Shown here: in pieces, positions 7,473 through 16,010 of the stretch
How positions within the stretch are numbered: the stretch's first letter is position 1
How the letters are laid out: each line of letters opens with the position of its first letter
Assembly (NCBI GenBank): GCA_944375885.1
Contig: CALWBB010000011.1
Location: 1-33,243, forward strand
Reading direction: 5' to 3'
Length of the DNA: 33,243 nucleotides
From: an uncultured Merdimonas sp.
GTDB lineage: Bacteria > Bacillota > Clostridia > Lachnospirales > Lachnospiraceae
The notes under the pieces: generated by a model
What the model was told of the DNA's origin: nothing
What the model saw: only the letters and a program-made list of their open reading frames with translations
The model's database searches: none
Translations under genes and position numbers: made by a program

Positions 7473-9797
7473 TTACGCCGGCTGGTTTTTGTTCTTTTTC
7501 CCGCGTTTTCGATACAGGCAGACGGACAGCGCCCCAAGCGCCGTTCCAGCTGAAACCAGGCGGGAGGCGGCCACATACCAGGGCTCCTGATAGGTAATCC
7601 GCACCGTTCCTTCCTCCGCGTCAGGCAGAAGCACCCTGACTACTCCCTGATCGCCCACCGCTGTCCAAAGCCTCGTTCCATCCTCCGCATACGCGCAGTA
7701 ATTGGGATAATACGTGTAAGGCACATCCACCCAAAGCCCCCCTTCTCCTGAAGAATGCGGATCTGTTTTCCAGGAAAAACCTGCTGTGAGATTCCCATTC
7801 CGGTACACCTCATCCAGCTCCACGCCCTTTGCAGGCACAAAGGTGTTGTCACGGTTCCAGATCCGGTGGCTGTTGGCATGATCTACGTCCATAAAATACA
7901 GGGTGTCCACCTGGGCCTGCTCTCTCTGGTACTGGTTTTGGGCCGTGTAGCGCCCAAGCGCCTCCTCCGAATAGCGGCTGATATAGATGCCGGCACAGAG
8001 GAAGGCCAGCGCGCATATCCCCGCCATAGCCAGCCTTTCCTTTCCCTTCTCCCAGAGCAGCTGCTCAAAGCCGACGGCACAGACCGGGCAGAGCAGAACA
8101 GTGGAAAAGGCTAGGAACCGCATGGGAAGCTGGATGGATGTCACAATCCGGTACAGGAAAGGCACCGCCTGCACCCGATCCCAGGGAAACAGGCTGCTGG
8201 ACATATAAATCCCCAGCACGCCAAGCAAAAGCGCGTACATGCAGCCTTTCTGCAGCCTGGTCTTCTCCCTGTCCCGGAAAAAGGCCCACAGGAATGCGAG
8301 GATACCGGCAAGCAGGATAAAACCAAGGGAACAGGGCATCTCGCCCCCATTTCCCGTGCCTGGATACATTCTCTCGTTGGTATTAAAAAGCAGTAGATCG
8401 AACACCTTCGGCAGAGTCACAGTCCACCAGCTCATCACGCTCTCCACGGAAAACACCCGGAACGGATAATGCATATGCTGCAGGAGCAAGGCGATCCTTC
8501 CCAGGTTCAAAAGGAGCGTGACGCCCGCTGCTTTCAGAAGGGCGGAAAACCTTCCCTTTTCTTTCAGCCGGGTGATAAAGCAAAGCCCAAAGATCCCGCC
8601 AAAGAACAGCGACAGCTCCACTGTCAGCACATGGGACTGCATAATCCCGGTAAACCCAAGGGCTGCAAGATACCATTTTTTCCGATCCCCGAGAAACAAT
8701 TCATACATTCCCCAAAGCACCAGAGGCAGGAACACCATCGCCAGCGCTTCCCCGGCTGCCGCCCTGGTATAAAGATCGATCAGGCGGTACACGGACAGCG
8801 TATACAGGAGAGCCGCCAGAAGCCCTGTTCTTTTTGAGCGAAGCAGGCCCGAAAAAGAGACGTAAGCCACTGCCGCCGTCCCGGCGTTCAGCAAAAATAC
8901 AAATACCTTATAGCAGTTCACCAGGGATACCCCTGCGCAGCCCAGCAGCGCGGGGAGGTACAGGAACCATTCCGGATAAAAGATCGGCGATCCATAGCCA
9001 TATCCATGCAGGAGGGTACTATGTACCTTTACCGGGAACTGCCCGCTCTTTAAAGCCTCCTGGATGCCGGCAATCCGGTTGAACTGATAATACAGGTCAT
9101 TGCCATCCAGCACCGCCTCATAGCCAAGAGGCGCAGAGGCCAAAAGCACTGCGGCCAAAAGCAGGAGAAACGCCGTCCTCCCTTCCGGGGTAAACTGCTT
9201 CCCCTTCGCTTTTCTCACCAGCAGGACGCCCGAGCAGAGCAGGATGGCTCCCATCAGCCAGAAGATATCCGTATACATCCGCTTGGCGGAAACCAGGTAG
9301 AGGCTGGTGATATTTAAGGCGCCAGAGCCTCCGTACACAATCTGGAAGCTGATATCTGACAGGGAGTCCTCCGTGGAAAACACAAGCTCTGTCACTTCCT
9401 GCTCCGTGCCAAGTTCCACCAAGCCCAAAAGCTTTCCCTGCGTATTATCCCTGTTGAGCCTCCCCGTATCATACACCTCCAGGCGGCTTCCGCTTTCCTC
9501 CGCCAGGGCAACCACCTGGATTCGGTAAGTTCCCTCCTGGAGCGTGACATCCTCTATCTCGGCCGCCGCCCCGGCATATCCGCTTTCTGCGCTGACCAGA
9601 AGCACCGGTGGATTTTCCTCCGTTTCTTCCGTAAGCGCTGCCGCCTGCCGGGCTCCGTCCGGTATCTCAAGCTCTGAAGCCATGAACGACCTTTCATAAT
9701 ACGGCTGGAAAGGCACCAGGGCCGCCACAGCCAGCAAAAGCAGCGTAACGCCCAGATGGAGCCTGTAAGCTTTCAGGAACTTCCAGATTTTCACCAT
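7473..9797 (-). CDS. YfhO/PTPS-related multi-spanning membrane protein, copy A
   Basis: 774 residues. An N-terminal membrane helix (about 13-30) is followed by an extracellular beta-rich domain (about 40-170, containing LNRDNTQG). Many membrane helices follow (about 175-620), then a second extracellular beta-rich domain and a last helix before a Lys-rich tail. The loop after the second helix has GNDLYYQFNRIAGIQEALKS and then GYGYGSPIFYPEWFLYLPAL, the pattern of the 6-pyruvoyl-tetrahydropterin-synthase-related/YfhO membrane family. That family has GT-C-like topology, and some members support glycosylation of surface polymers. Relative to its paralogue at 23107 the loop histidines are replaced (GHD to GND, YFH to YYQ) but Asp234 is kept. 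It lies 14 bases after the last GT-C gene, with GGAGG 10 bases before the ATG. The acceptor and sugar are unknown. Confidence 0.75.
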   Translation of the reverse strand: MVKIWKFLKAYRLHLGVTLLLLAVAALVPFQPYYERSFMASELEIPDGARQAAALTEETEENPPVLLVSAESGYAGAAAEIEDVTLQEGTYRIQVVALAEESGSRLEVYDTGRLNRDNTQGKLLGLVELGTEQEVTELVFSTEDSLSDISFQIVYGGSGALNITSLYLVSAKRMYTDIFWLMGAILLCSGVLLVRKAKGKQFTPEGRTAFLLLLAAVLLASAPLGYEAVLDGNDLYYQFNRIAGIQEALKSGQFPVKVHSTLLHGYGYGSPIFYPEWFLYLPALLGCAGVSLVNCYKVFVFLLNAGTAAVAYVSFSGLLRSKRTGLLAALLYTLSVYRLIDLYTRAAAGEALAMVFLPLVLWGMYELFLGDRKKWYLAALGFTGIMQSHVLTVELSLFFGGIFGLCFITRLKEKGRFSALLKAAGVTLLLNLGRIALLLQHMHYPFRVFSVESVMSWWTVTLPKVFDLLLFNTNERMYPGTGNGGEMPCSLGFILLAGILAFLWAFFRDREKTRLQKGCMYALLLGVLGIYMSSSLFPWDRVQAVPFLYRIVTSIQLPMRFLAFSTVLLCPVCAVGFEQLLWEKGKERLAMAGICALAFLCAGIYISRYSEEALGRYTAQNQYQREQAQVDTLYFMDVDHANSHRIWNRDNTFVPAKGVELDEVYRNGNLTAGFSWKTDPHSSGEGGLWVDVPYTYYPNYCAYAEDGTRLWTAVGDQGVVRVLLPDAEEGTVRITYQEPWYVAASRLVSAGTALGALSVCLYRKRGKKNKNQPA

Positions 9798-9811
9798 AAC
9801 CCTATCTCCTC

Positions 9812-11395
9812 CTACTCCTCATTTCCCCCATCCTGGGACAGGGCTTTCCCAGAAATCTTCCCGGCCCATGCCTTCGTCCGGGCCCACGCCGCTGCCCGCG
9901 CGGTAAGCTGCGAAAGCCCTGCGGCCGCCATCGGAAGCATCATCACAAAATACGGCAGAATGTAACGTCCCTTGGCCTCCCAGAGCATGTGGAACAGAAA
10001 ACCACCAAAAACCGTAATCACAAGTACCTGATCTTCCAGCCCTTTCTTCTTCCAGAACCCAAAGAGGAGCCACAAAAAGACGCCGATAAAAACCAGGCTC
10101 TGGTACTCGTTCATGAACCAGGTCATCAGCGTATGGAGCTTTCCGTCAAACATGCTGTTGGCCACCGGGCCCCTGGCCGACCCGTTGATATGGGTCATGG
10201 CAAAGCACTCGTAGGTGGGATCGTTCCACTGGCTGGTGAACTTTTCCGTATAAAAGCGGGCTGCGTACCAGGGATCTTCCGCGAACCCCTCCATGGAGGT
10301 TTCAATATCCCGCACCGCCATGGCTGTAGAAGCCTCCGAGTCAAAATCCGACTCTCCCCAGTAATTATGTAAGATGTAGCCGTTGGACCAGCCCGGGGCG
10401 CCCTCGCCTTTCTGCATTCCCATAGCCACATAGAGGAGCATGGGGGCGCCGTCGTTGATCTGCTCCCCGGATCGCTGCTCATATACCGTCCACAGGCAGA
10501 GACGCCCGCCCAGGAAGACTGCCAGGAGAAGGGCCGAGGCCAGGAGCGGGCAAAACTTTCTTTCCCCCAGGACCGTCACCAGCAGGACCAGCACAAAAGC
10601 GATCAAAAGAATCAGGCTGTTGCTGCGGATCAGGCAGGCCAGCGCGCAGGCAGCGCAGCAGGCCGCCAGCCACAGCCACCCGCCCTTTTTCCGGTATTCC
10701 AGGAAGCACCAGGCCGCCAGCAGGGAAAACGTAAGCGACGGGATCTCCCCATATACAAAGGTCACATAGAAAAACAGTGGAAAGCAGGCCGCCGCCAGCA
10801 AAAGATAATACACATAGGCCCGTTTATCCGTTGTGAGGAGCCGCGTGATCCGGTATCCGCTGTAGACGCAAAGGGCCGCTCCCACGCAGTTCAGAAACTG
10901 GAAAGCCATATGGTTTCCGCTTCCAAAAAGGGCAAAAACCATCTCTATCAGCGCCGTCAGCCCCAGCTGGTGGGGATGGATATACAGATATCTCTCATAG
11001 GAATCCTTCGTCAACATAGAGTAATCGCCCGCCAGGAACCCCTCTGCCGACTTGCACACAGAAGCCTGATCTCCCACCGGGATACATTTCGCCGCGAAAA
11101 CCCACCAGGCCGTGAAAGCAAGCACCCAGCACAGCACAGCCCCCAGAAGGATGCGAAGCCTTTTCTCCTGCTTTTGCGCGTCTTTGAGGATCCAGCCTGC
11201 AACCTGGTACATGAGCCAGGCCGCAAAAGCGCAGCACACCAGCACCAAAGGCAGGATGTCTCCCGTCTGGTAGGGAATTTCCTCATATGTGGTTCTAAAA
11301 TACACCGTTGTAAAAAGGCTCACTCCCGCCAGCGCCCCAAACAGCAGAAGCCCCAGGACAGACACCGTCCTGTCAGCCGCCTTATTAAGCTTCAT
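9812..11395 (-). CDS. GT-C-type membrane glycosyltransferase (single module)
   Basis: 527 residues with about 11-12 membrane helices, fitting the GT39/ArnT-like GT-C fold (lipid-phosphate-sugar donor, extracellular active site). Motifs in order: GDQ in the first outer loop (candidate catalytic Asp), HPHQLG, VYGEI, LIRSNS, INDGAP followed by VAMGMQ and GWSN, SQWNDPTY, and WEAKGRY followed by PYFVMMLPMAA. The same series recurs in the three genes upstream, so this is the sixth module of the array. The start at 11395 (MKLNKAADR) has GGAGG 7 bases upstream and overlaps the previous gene by 11 bases, which suggests translational coupling. The frame upstream of this ATG is only a reading through the neighbour. 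The sugar and target are unknown. Confidence 0.82.
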   Translation of the reverse strand: MKLNKAADRTVSVLGLLLFGALAGVSLFTTVYFRTTYEEIPYQTGDILPLVLVCCAFAAWLMYQVAGWILKDAQKQEKRLRILLGAVLCWVLAFTAWWVFAAKCIPVGDQASVCKSAEGFLAGDYSMLTKDSYERYLYIHPHQLGLTALIEMVFALFGSGNHMAFQFLNCVGAALCVYSGYRITRLLTTDKRAYVYYLLLAAACFPLFFYVTFVYGEIPSLTFSLLAAWCFLEYRKKGGWLWLAACCAACALACLIRSNSLILLIAFVLVLLVTVLGERKFCPLLASALLLAVFLGGRLCLWTVYEQRSGEQINDGAPMLLYVAMGMQKGEGAPGWSNGYILHNYWGESDFDSEASTAMAVRDIETSMEGFAEDPWYAARFYTEKFTSQWNDPTYECFAMTHINGSARGPVANSMFDGKLHTLMTWFMNEYQSLVFIGVFLWLLFGFWKKKGLEDQVLVITVFGGFLFHMLWEAKGRYILPYFVMMLPMAAAGLSQLTARAAAWARTKAWAGKISGKALSQDGGNEE

Positions 11396-12920
11396 CTTTC
11401 GTCCTCCATTTCCTGATACAGCCGGAAAGCTCCGCAAGGCCTCCTGCCGCCATAGGAATCATCATCACAAAGTATGGGAACACGTACCGGGATTTGGCCT
11501 CCCAGAGCTCGTGGAACAAAACGCCTCCGATCACAGCGATCAAAAGCACATACCACTCCAGCGGATCCTGTTCCTTCCTTTTTACCTTGCAAACTAGCAG
11601 AAACAGCACCAGACCATAGATCAGAAGCTGGTACGAATCCATATACTTCTGCAAAAGCCGGTTGGGGAAGCCCTGGTACAGGCTTTCGGCAAACGCGCTT
11701 CTCTCATGCTCTGTGGCATAGGTCATAATAAAGCAGCCGTAAGTCGGCTCCGCCCACTGGCTCGAAAACTTCCGGAAGTAGAAATCCACCATATAGGCGG
11801 GATCCTTCAGGAATTCCTTGGCCCGGGCCTTCACCTCCGCGTATCCAAGCTTTCCCGCAGTCTCGGAATGGTATTTACACACATCCTGATAGATGTAGAT
11901 CGAATAGCCGTTATACCAGCCTGCCTCCTTGTCGCCCTCCTGCATTCCCATAGCAATCCACAGGATCGACGGCATCCCGTCGTTGACCTCCATCCCTGTC
12001 TTTTTTTCATAATAGGCTTTAACCAGAGGGCCGCTGCCAAGAGAGGCCGCCAGGATCGCAGCCGCACAGGCCAGATACTGCCAGCGCTTCCTGCTAAACG
12101 CCTTGACAAACAGGACGCACAGGACGGCAATCATCACGATCAGGCTGTTATTCCGAAGCAGGACTGCCGCCGCAAAGCACAAAACCGCCAGTGCCGCCCC
12201 GCTTTTCTTTCCTTCCTTTATGTACCGCAGGGACTGCCAGACAGCCGCCATACATAGGGTAATCGCCAATACATCGCTGTAGACGTAGACGCCATAGAAA
12301 ATCAGCGGGAAACAGCCAGCCATAAAGAGCAGGTAAGCCGCAGCCGCCTGCCTCTTTTTCCAAAGCATCCGGGTGATCCGGTAGCCCGCGTATACGCAAA
12401 GCGCCGTCCCCAGCACGTTGAACGCCTGGAGGGCCTGGACATTATCTTCCCCGAAGATACGCAAAACCAGGGATTCCCAGGCCGTAAGGCCCAGCTGGAA
12501 CGGGTAGTAATACAGATATTTCCCATAAGTCAGCCGGCCAAAATTCCCCTGGTTAAACCGCTGGGCGCTGGTATAAATCATATTTTGATCCGATACGGGC
12601 GTGCTCTTCGCAAGGCCGATCCACAGAAAGCCAGCCGCCAGCATCCAGCACAGCGCAGCCGCCAGCAGAATCTTTAAATTTCTCTCCGCTGTCTCTTCTT
12701 TCCGAAGGAGAAAAGAAGAAAGCCACATGGAAAGGGCGGCGAGAATCCCCGTCCCCGCCAGAGTGAGCACGAAAAAATCTACCTGGTTATAGGGGATCTC
12801 GCTCTGGTAATCGTTCTGGAAAAACCGGGTGAAAATAAGGCTTGTCGCCGTAAGCAGGGCAAACAGCGCGATCCCAAGCGCCTTTAAGAGACGAACCGAT
12901 ACTGTTTCAATCTTCCGCAT
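11385..12920 (-). CDS. GT-C-type membrane glycosyltransferase (single module)
   Basis: 511 residues with about 11-12 membrane helices, homologous along its length to the neighbours on both sides. Motifs: SDQ in the first outer loop, YPFQLG, VYSDVLA where the other modules mostly have YGE, LLRNNS, VNDGMP with AMGMQEG and GWYN, SQWAEPTY, and WEAKSRY followed by PYFVMMIPMAA. The YGE-to-YSD change keeps an acidic residue. It overlaps the upstream gene by 14 bases and the downstream one by 11, so the set is probably translated as a coupled series. The ribosome binding site is a loose AAGGAAGGG run. A GT39/PMT-like enzyme is the best fit; substrate unknown. Confidence 0.82.
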   Translation of the reverse strand: MRKIETVSVRLLKALGIALFALLTATSLIFTRFFQNDYQSEIPYNQVDFFVLTLAGTGILAALSMWLSSFLLRKEETAERNLKILLAAALCWMLAAGFLWIGLAKSTPVSDQNMIYTSAQRFNQGNFGRLTYGKYLYYYPFQLGLTAWESLVLRIFGEDNVQALQAFNVLGTALCVYAGYRITRMLWKKRQAAAAYLLFMAGCFPLIFYGVYVYSDVLAITLCMAAVWQSLRYIKEGKKSGAALAVLCFAAAVLLRNNSLIVMIAVLCVLFVKAFSRKRWQYLACAAAILAASLGSGPLVKAYYEKKTGMEVNDGMPSILWIAMGMQEGDKEAGWYNGYSIYIYQDVCKYHSETAGKLGYAEVKARAKEFLKDPAYMVDFYFRKFSSQWAEPTYGCFIMTYATEHERSAFAESLYQGFPNRLLQKYMDSYQLLIYGLVLFLLVCKVKRKEQDPLEWYVLLIAVIGGVLFHELWEAKSRYVFPYFVMMIPMAAGGLAELSGCIRKWRTKDEA

Positions 12921-15900
12921 CTTCCACCCTTCCTTTCTTCTTTCTTTCCAGCCGCTTTCCTAAGAGGCTCTGGATTTCCTCCAGTCCTGCCGCCGCAGAC
13001 GGAAGCAAAAGCGCGAAATAAAACAGTCCATATCTTCCCTTCACTTCCCATACCATATGGAACAGATAACCGCCCAGCAGGATCAGAAGCGGCAGGCATT
13101 CCTCTATCCTTTTTTGTCTCCGGAAGCGAAGCAGGGCAAAACCTGCCGCTCCCAAGAATACAAGGGAATGGAAGCCATTCATCCAGAACTCCAGCACAGG
13201 CGTATCCTGGCTTCCCGCCGACACCTGGCATTCATAGCTGGCGTCGTTCCACTGGCTTACGAATTTCCGCGCAAAGAACGCAGCCGCCGCTTTCGGATTC
13301 TCCCGGAAGCCCTGTACGGAAAGGGCAATCGCCGCGTCTCCCAGCTCTTTCGCGTACTGGGCGTCATAGCCTGCCTGCTCCTTGTAAATCTGATCCGGGA
13401 ACTCGTTCCACCAGCCGGAAGTCATCCCCTCCCCCTGAAGGCCCATGGCCACCCAGAGATTCTTCGGCATTCCCTGATCCAGGGGCCAGCCGCTCCTGTG
13501 CTCATAAAACGCCGTCATCACAGGCTGGGCCAGCAAGAGAACCGCCGCCAGCGGAATTACATAAAGGGCCAGTTTTTTCCTGTGCTCTGCCACCGCTTTG
13601 CAAAGCATCACGCCTCCGGCAGCCACCGCCGCGATCAGCGCGTTATTTTTCATATAGGCGGCAAATACCAGGGCCAGGGCAAACAAGATAAACTGCCAAA
13701 GCTTTTCCTGCCTGAACCAGAGCAGCAGCATCCAGAGCGCGAACGCGCACGCAGCCACCGCCAAAACCTCCCCGTAAATCACGTTTGTATAGATAAGAAG
13801 CGGGATACAGCCTGCCGCAAGCAGCAGGAAGTTCACCTTCACCGAATCTTTTTCATAGAGCAGGCCTGTGATCTGGTACCCGCTGTACACGAACACCAGA
13901 ACCCCCAGCATGTTCAGCATACGGAAGGCCAGCAGGTTCTCATAGCCAAAGATCCGGTACATCAGTTCCAAAAGAAGGGCCTGCCCGGCCTGGTGCGGAT
14001 ACGTATACAGGTAGTCCATGGCTCCCGCCGGGACATCGCCTGTGGCAAAGCCTCCGGCAATCGCGTGGATATAGAGGGGATCCGCCCGGAGCGCACTCTG
14101 GGCCAGGAGGTTCCAGGCTGTGCAGAACACCGCGCAGTGCAGGAGCACAGCTCCTAAAAGCAGGTTCAGGTTTCTCCCCCGCACCGTTTCCTTTTTCAGG
14201 AGCAGCCTTCCGGCAAAGCCCAGAACCAGTACCCCAGCCGCTGTGAAAGCCAGAATCAAAGGAACCGGATCGGCTGCCTGGACTGGGATCTCGAAATCAT
14301 TGCTCTCATAAATGGTCGTAAACACCAGGCTGTAGAGAAACAGGACGGCCGACGGAACGCCGGCCCCGATCAGGATGAGCCTTCCCGCCAGAGGTTCCAG
14401 TTTTTCTGCCGGAAACCGCCAGGGCTCTTTCCCGGAAGCCAGAAGCTTCTCTCTGTGCCTCTGCCGGAGGGCCGAAAGCTTTTGCAGCAGCATATCCCAT
14501 CCTATGGCCGCCATAGGAATCATCATGATAAAGTATGGGAACACATATCTTGATTTTGCTTCCCAGAAAATATAAAAGATAAAACCGCCAATTACCGGAA
14601 TGATCAGGATCAGCTGTTCCACCGGCGTCTTTTTTCGGATCTTAAAGAGCAGGAACAGAAGCGCTCCCCAGTAGATCAGCCCCTGATAAATATCCATAAC
14701 CCGTACAAACGGATTCCAGAGATCCCCCTTATACAGTCGATCCAGGAAGGGCGACCGTTCCTCTTCCCTGTGGTTTGTCTCTACCAGGCAGGCGTAAGTC
14801 GGCTCACTGCACTGGCTGACGATCTTACGCTTATAAAAATCCAGCATATAAGAAGGATCTTCCTTGAATCGGTCTATGGATTCCTCCAGAACCCCGTAAG
14901 CCAATTCCTTAGCCTTCTCATGATCTCTTCCCGCCTCGTCCACAAAAAGTTTCCAGGCGATGTTATTAAACCAGCCAGCCTCCTTCCCTTCTATGCCTTC
15001 TCTTGTCCCCATGGTTATCCACAGAATAGAAGGCATCCCGTGGCTGAGATCCGTATCCAGTTTCTGCTCATACGTCTGTACGAGAAGGGTATGGCCAAGG
15101 AAAAATGTAAGGCAGCAGGCTAAAAGCGCCAGAAGATGCATCACCTTCTTATCGCTTACGGCCTTGACCGCCAGCACGCAGCCCATGGCAGCCAGTACAA
15201 TATAGGCATTATTCCGAATCAGACAGGCCGCCGTAATCGCCAAGGCCATGAGCAGGATATCCCTTTTCCGCCTCTTTCTTAAATAGAGCAGGAGCGTATA
15301 GGCAGACAGCAGGGAAAAAAGGATTGACAAAATCTCTCCATATATAAAAGGGACATAGATGATCAGCGGCCAGCATCCCAGCATCAGGAGCAGGAAATAG
15401 ACCCCTGGCTTCACTCTTCCAGAGATTTCTTTGGTAAGCCCATACCCCGCCAGTATAATTCCGGAAGCCCCAAACGCATTCAGCAGCTGGAATGCATGAT
15501 AATTCTCCCACCCGCAGATTCGGTATACCATTTCCTGAACCGCGATTAGGCCCAGCTGATGAGGATAAGAAGCAATATAATCAATATCGTATGCTGTAAG
15601 TTCTCCTTCTCCATTGGCAAACCAATTGGCAAACCAGGATATTATTTTCGCGTCCCACATTGGATGGTACTTGCACAAAAACGCCCAGATAAACCCGAAC
15701 ACGCCCACATACACGCTCACAAAAATCAACAGAATCCGGATATTACGCGTCCGATGCTGTTCGTCCTTCAAGATGGCCCTGGCAGCATAAAAAAGCAGCG
15801 CAACCACCAATGCGGAGGCCGCCACAGATAAAAGCACCGGATCCTTGGTTAATACCAGCTCTTCCGTGCGGTTCGCCGTGAATTCTTCCGTGTAAAACAG

Positions 15901-16002
15901 ACTGAACAAGGACAGGAAACCTACTATCAGAATCCCGATCCCGGCTGCCGCCCGGCTGCAAAAATATTCAAACTTTTTTGTGTCCAGGTCTTTGCATCTC
16001 AT
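12907..16002 (-). CDS. Double-module GT-C-type membrane protein (second tandem copy)
   Basis: 1031 residues, exactly the length of its upstream neighbour and clearly its duplicate. It is built of two consecutive GT-C modules, about residues 1-510 and 545-1015, joined by a basic cytoplasmic linker. N-module motifs: MWDA, YPHQLG, IYGE, IRNN, SHGMP, SQCSEPTY, WEAKSRY. C-module motifs: RADP, YPHQAG, IYGE, MKNN, DQGMP, SQWNDASY, WEVKGRY. Here SQC replaces the SQW found in the other five modules. The ATG at 16002 (MRCKDLDTKKFEYF) is chosen because it matches the start of the sister gene; the open frame upstream of it is a shadow. The gap to the previous stop is 8 bases and the ribosome binding site is weak, which suggests coupling. 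Function beyond glycosyl transfer is unknown. Confidence 0.8.
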   Translation of the reverse strand: MRCKDLDTKKFEYFCSRAAAGIGILIVGFLSLFSLFYTEEFTANRTEELVLTKDPVLLSVAASALVVALLFYAARAILKDEQHRTRNIRILLIFVSVYVGVFGFIWAFLCKYHPMWDAKIISWFANWFANGEGELTAYDIDYIASYPHQLGLIAVQEMVYRICGWENYHAFQLLNAFGASGIILAGYGLTKEISGRVKPGVYFLLLMLGCWPLIIYVPFIYGEILSILFSLLSAYTLLLYLRKRRKRDILLMALAITAACLIRNNAYIVLAAMGCVLAVKAVSDKKVMHLLALLACCLTFFLGHTLLVQTYEQKLDTDLSHGMPSILWITMGTREGIEGKEAGWFNNIAWKLFVDEAGRDHEKAKELAYGVLEESIDRFKEDPSYMLDFYKRKIVSQCSEPTYACLVETNHREEERSPFLDRLYKGDLWNPFVRVMDIYQGLIYWGALLFLLFKIRKKTPVEQLILIIPVIGGFIFYIFWEAKSRYVFPYFIMMIPMAAIGWDMLLQKLSALRQRHREKLLASGKEPWRFPAEKLEPLAGRLILIGAGVPSAVLFLYSLVFTTIYESNDFEIPVQAADPVPLILAFTAAGVLVLGFAGRLLLKKETVRGRNLNLLLGAVLLHCAVFCTAWNLLAQSALRADPLYIHAIAGGFATGDVPAGAMDYLYTYPHQAGQALLLELMYRIFGYENLLAFRMLNMLGVLVFVYSGYQITGLLYEKDSVKVNFLLLAAGCIPLLIYTNVIYGEVLAVAACAFALWMLLLWFRQEKLWQFILFALALVFAAYMKNNALIAAVAAGGVMLCKAVAEHRKKLALYVIPLAAVLLLAQPVMTAFYEHRSGWPLDQGMPKNLWVAMGLQGEGMTSGWWNEFPDQIYKEQAGYDAQYAKELGDAAIALSVQGFRENPKAAAAFFARKFVSQWNDASYECQVSAGSQDTPVLEFWMNGFHSLVFLGAAGFALLRFRRQKRIEECLPLLILLGGYLFHMVWEVKGRYGLFYFALLLPSAAAGLEEIQSLLGKRLERKKKGRVEDAED

Positions 16003-16010
16003 ATTGGTAT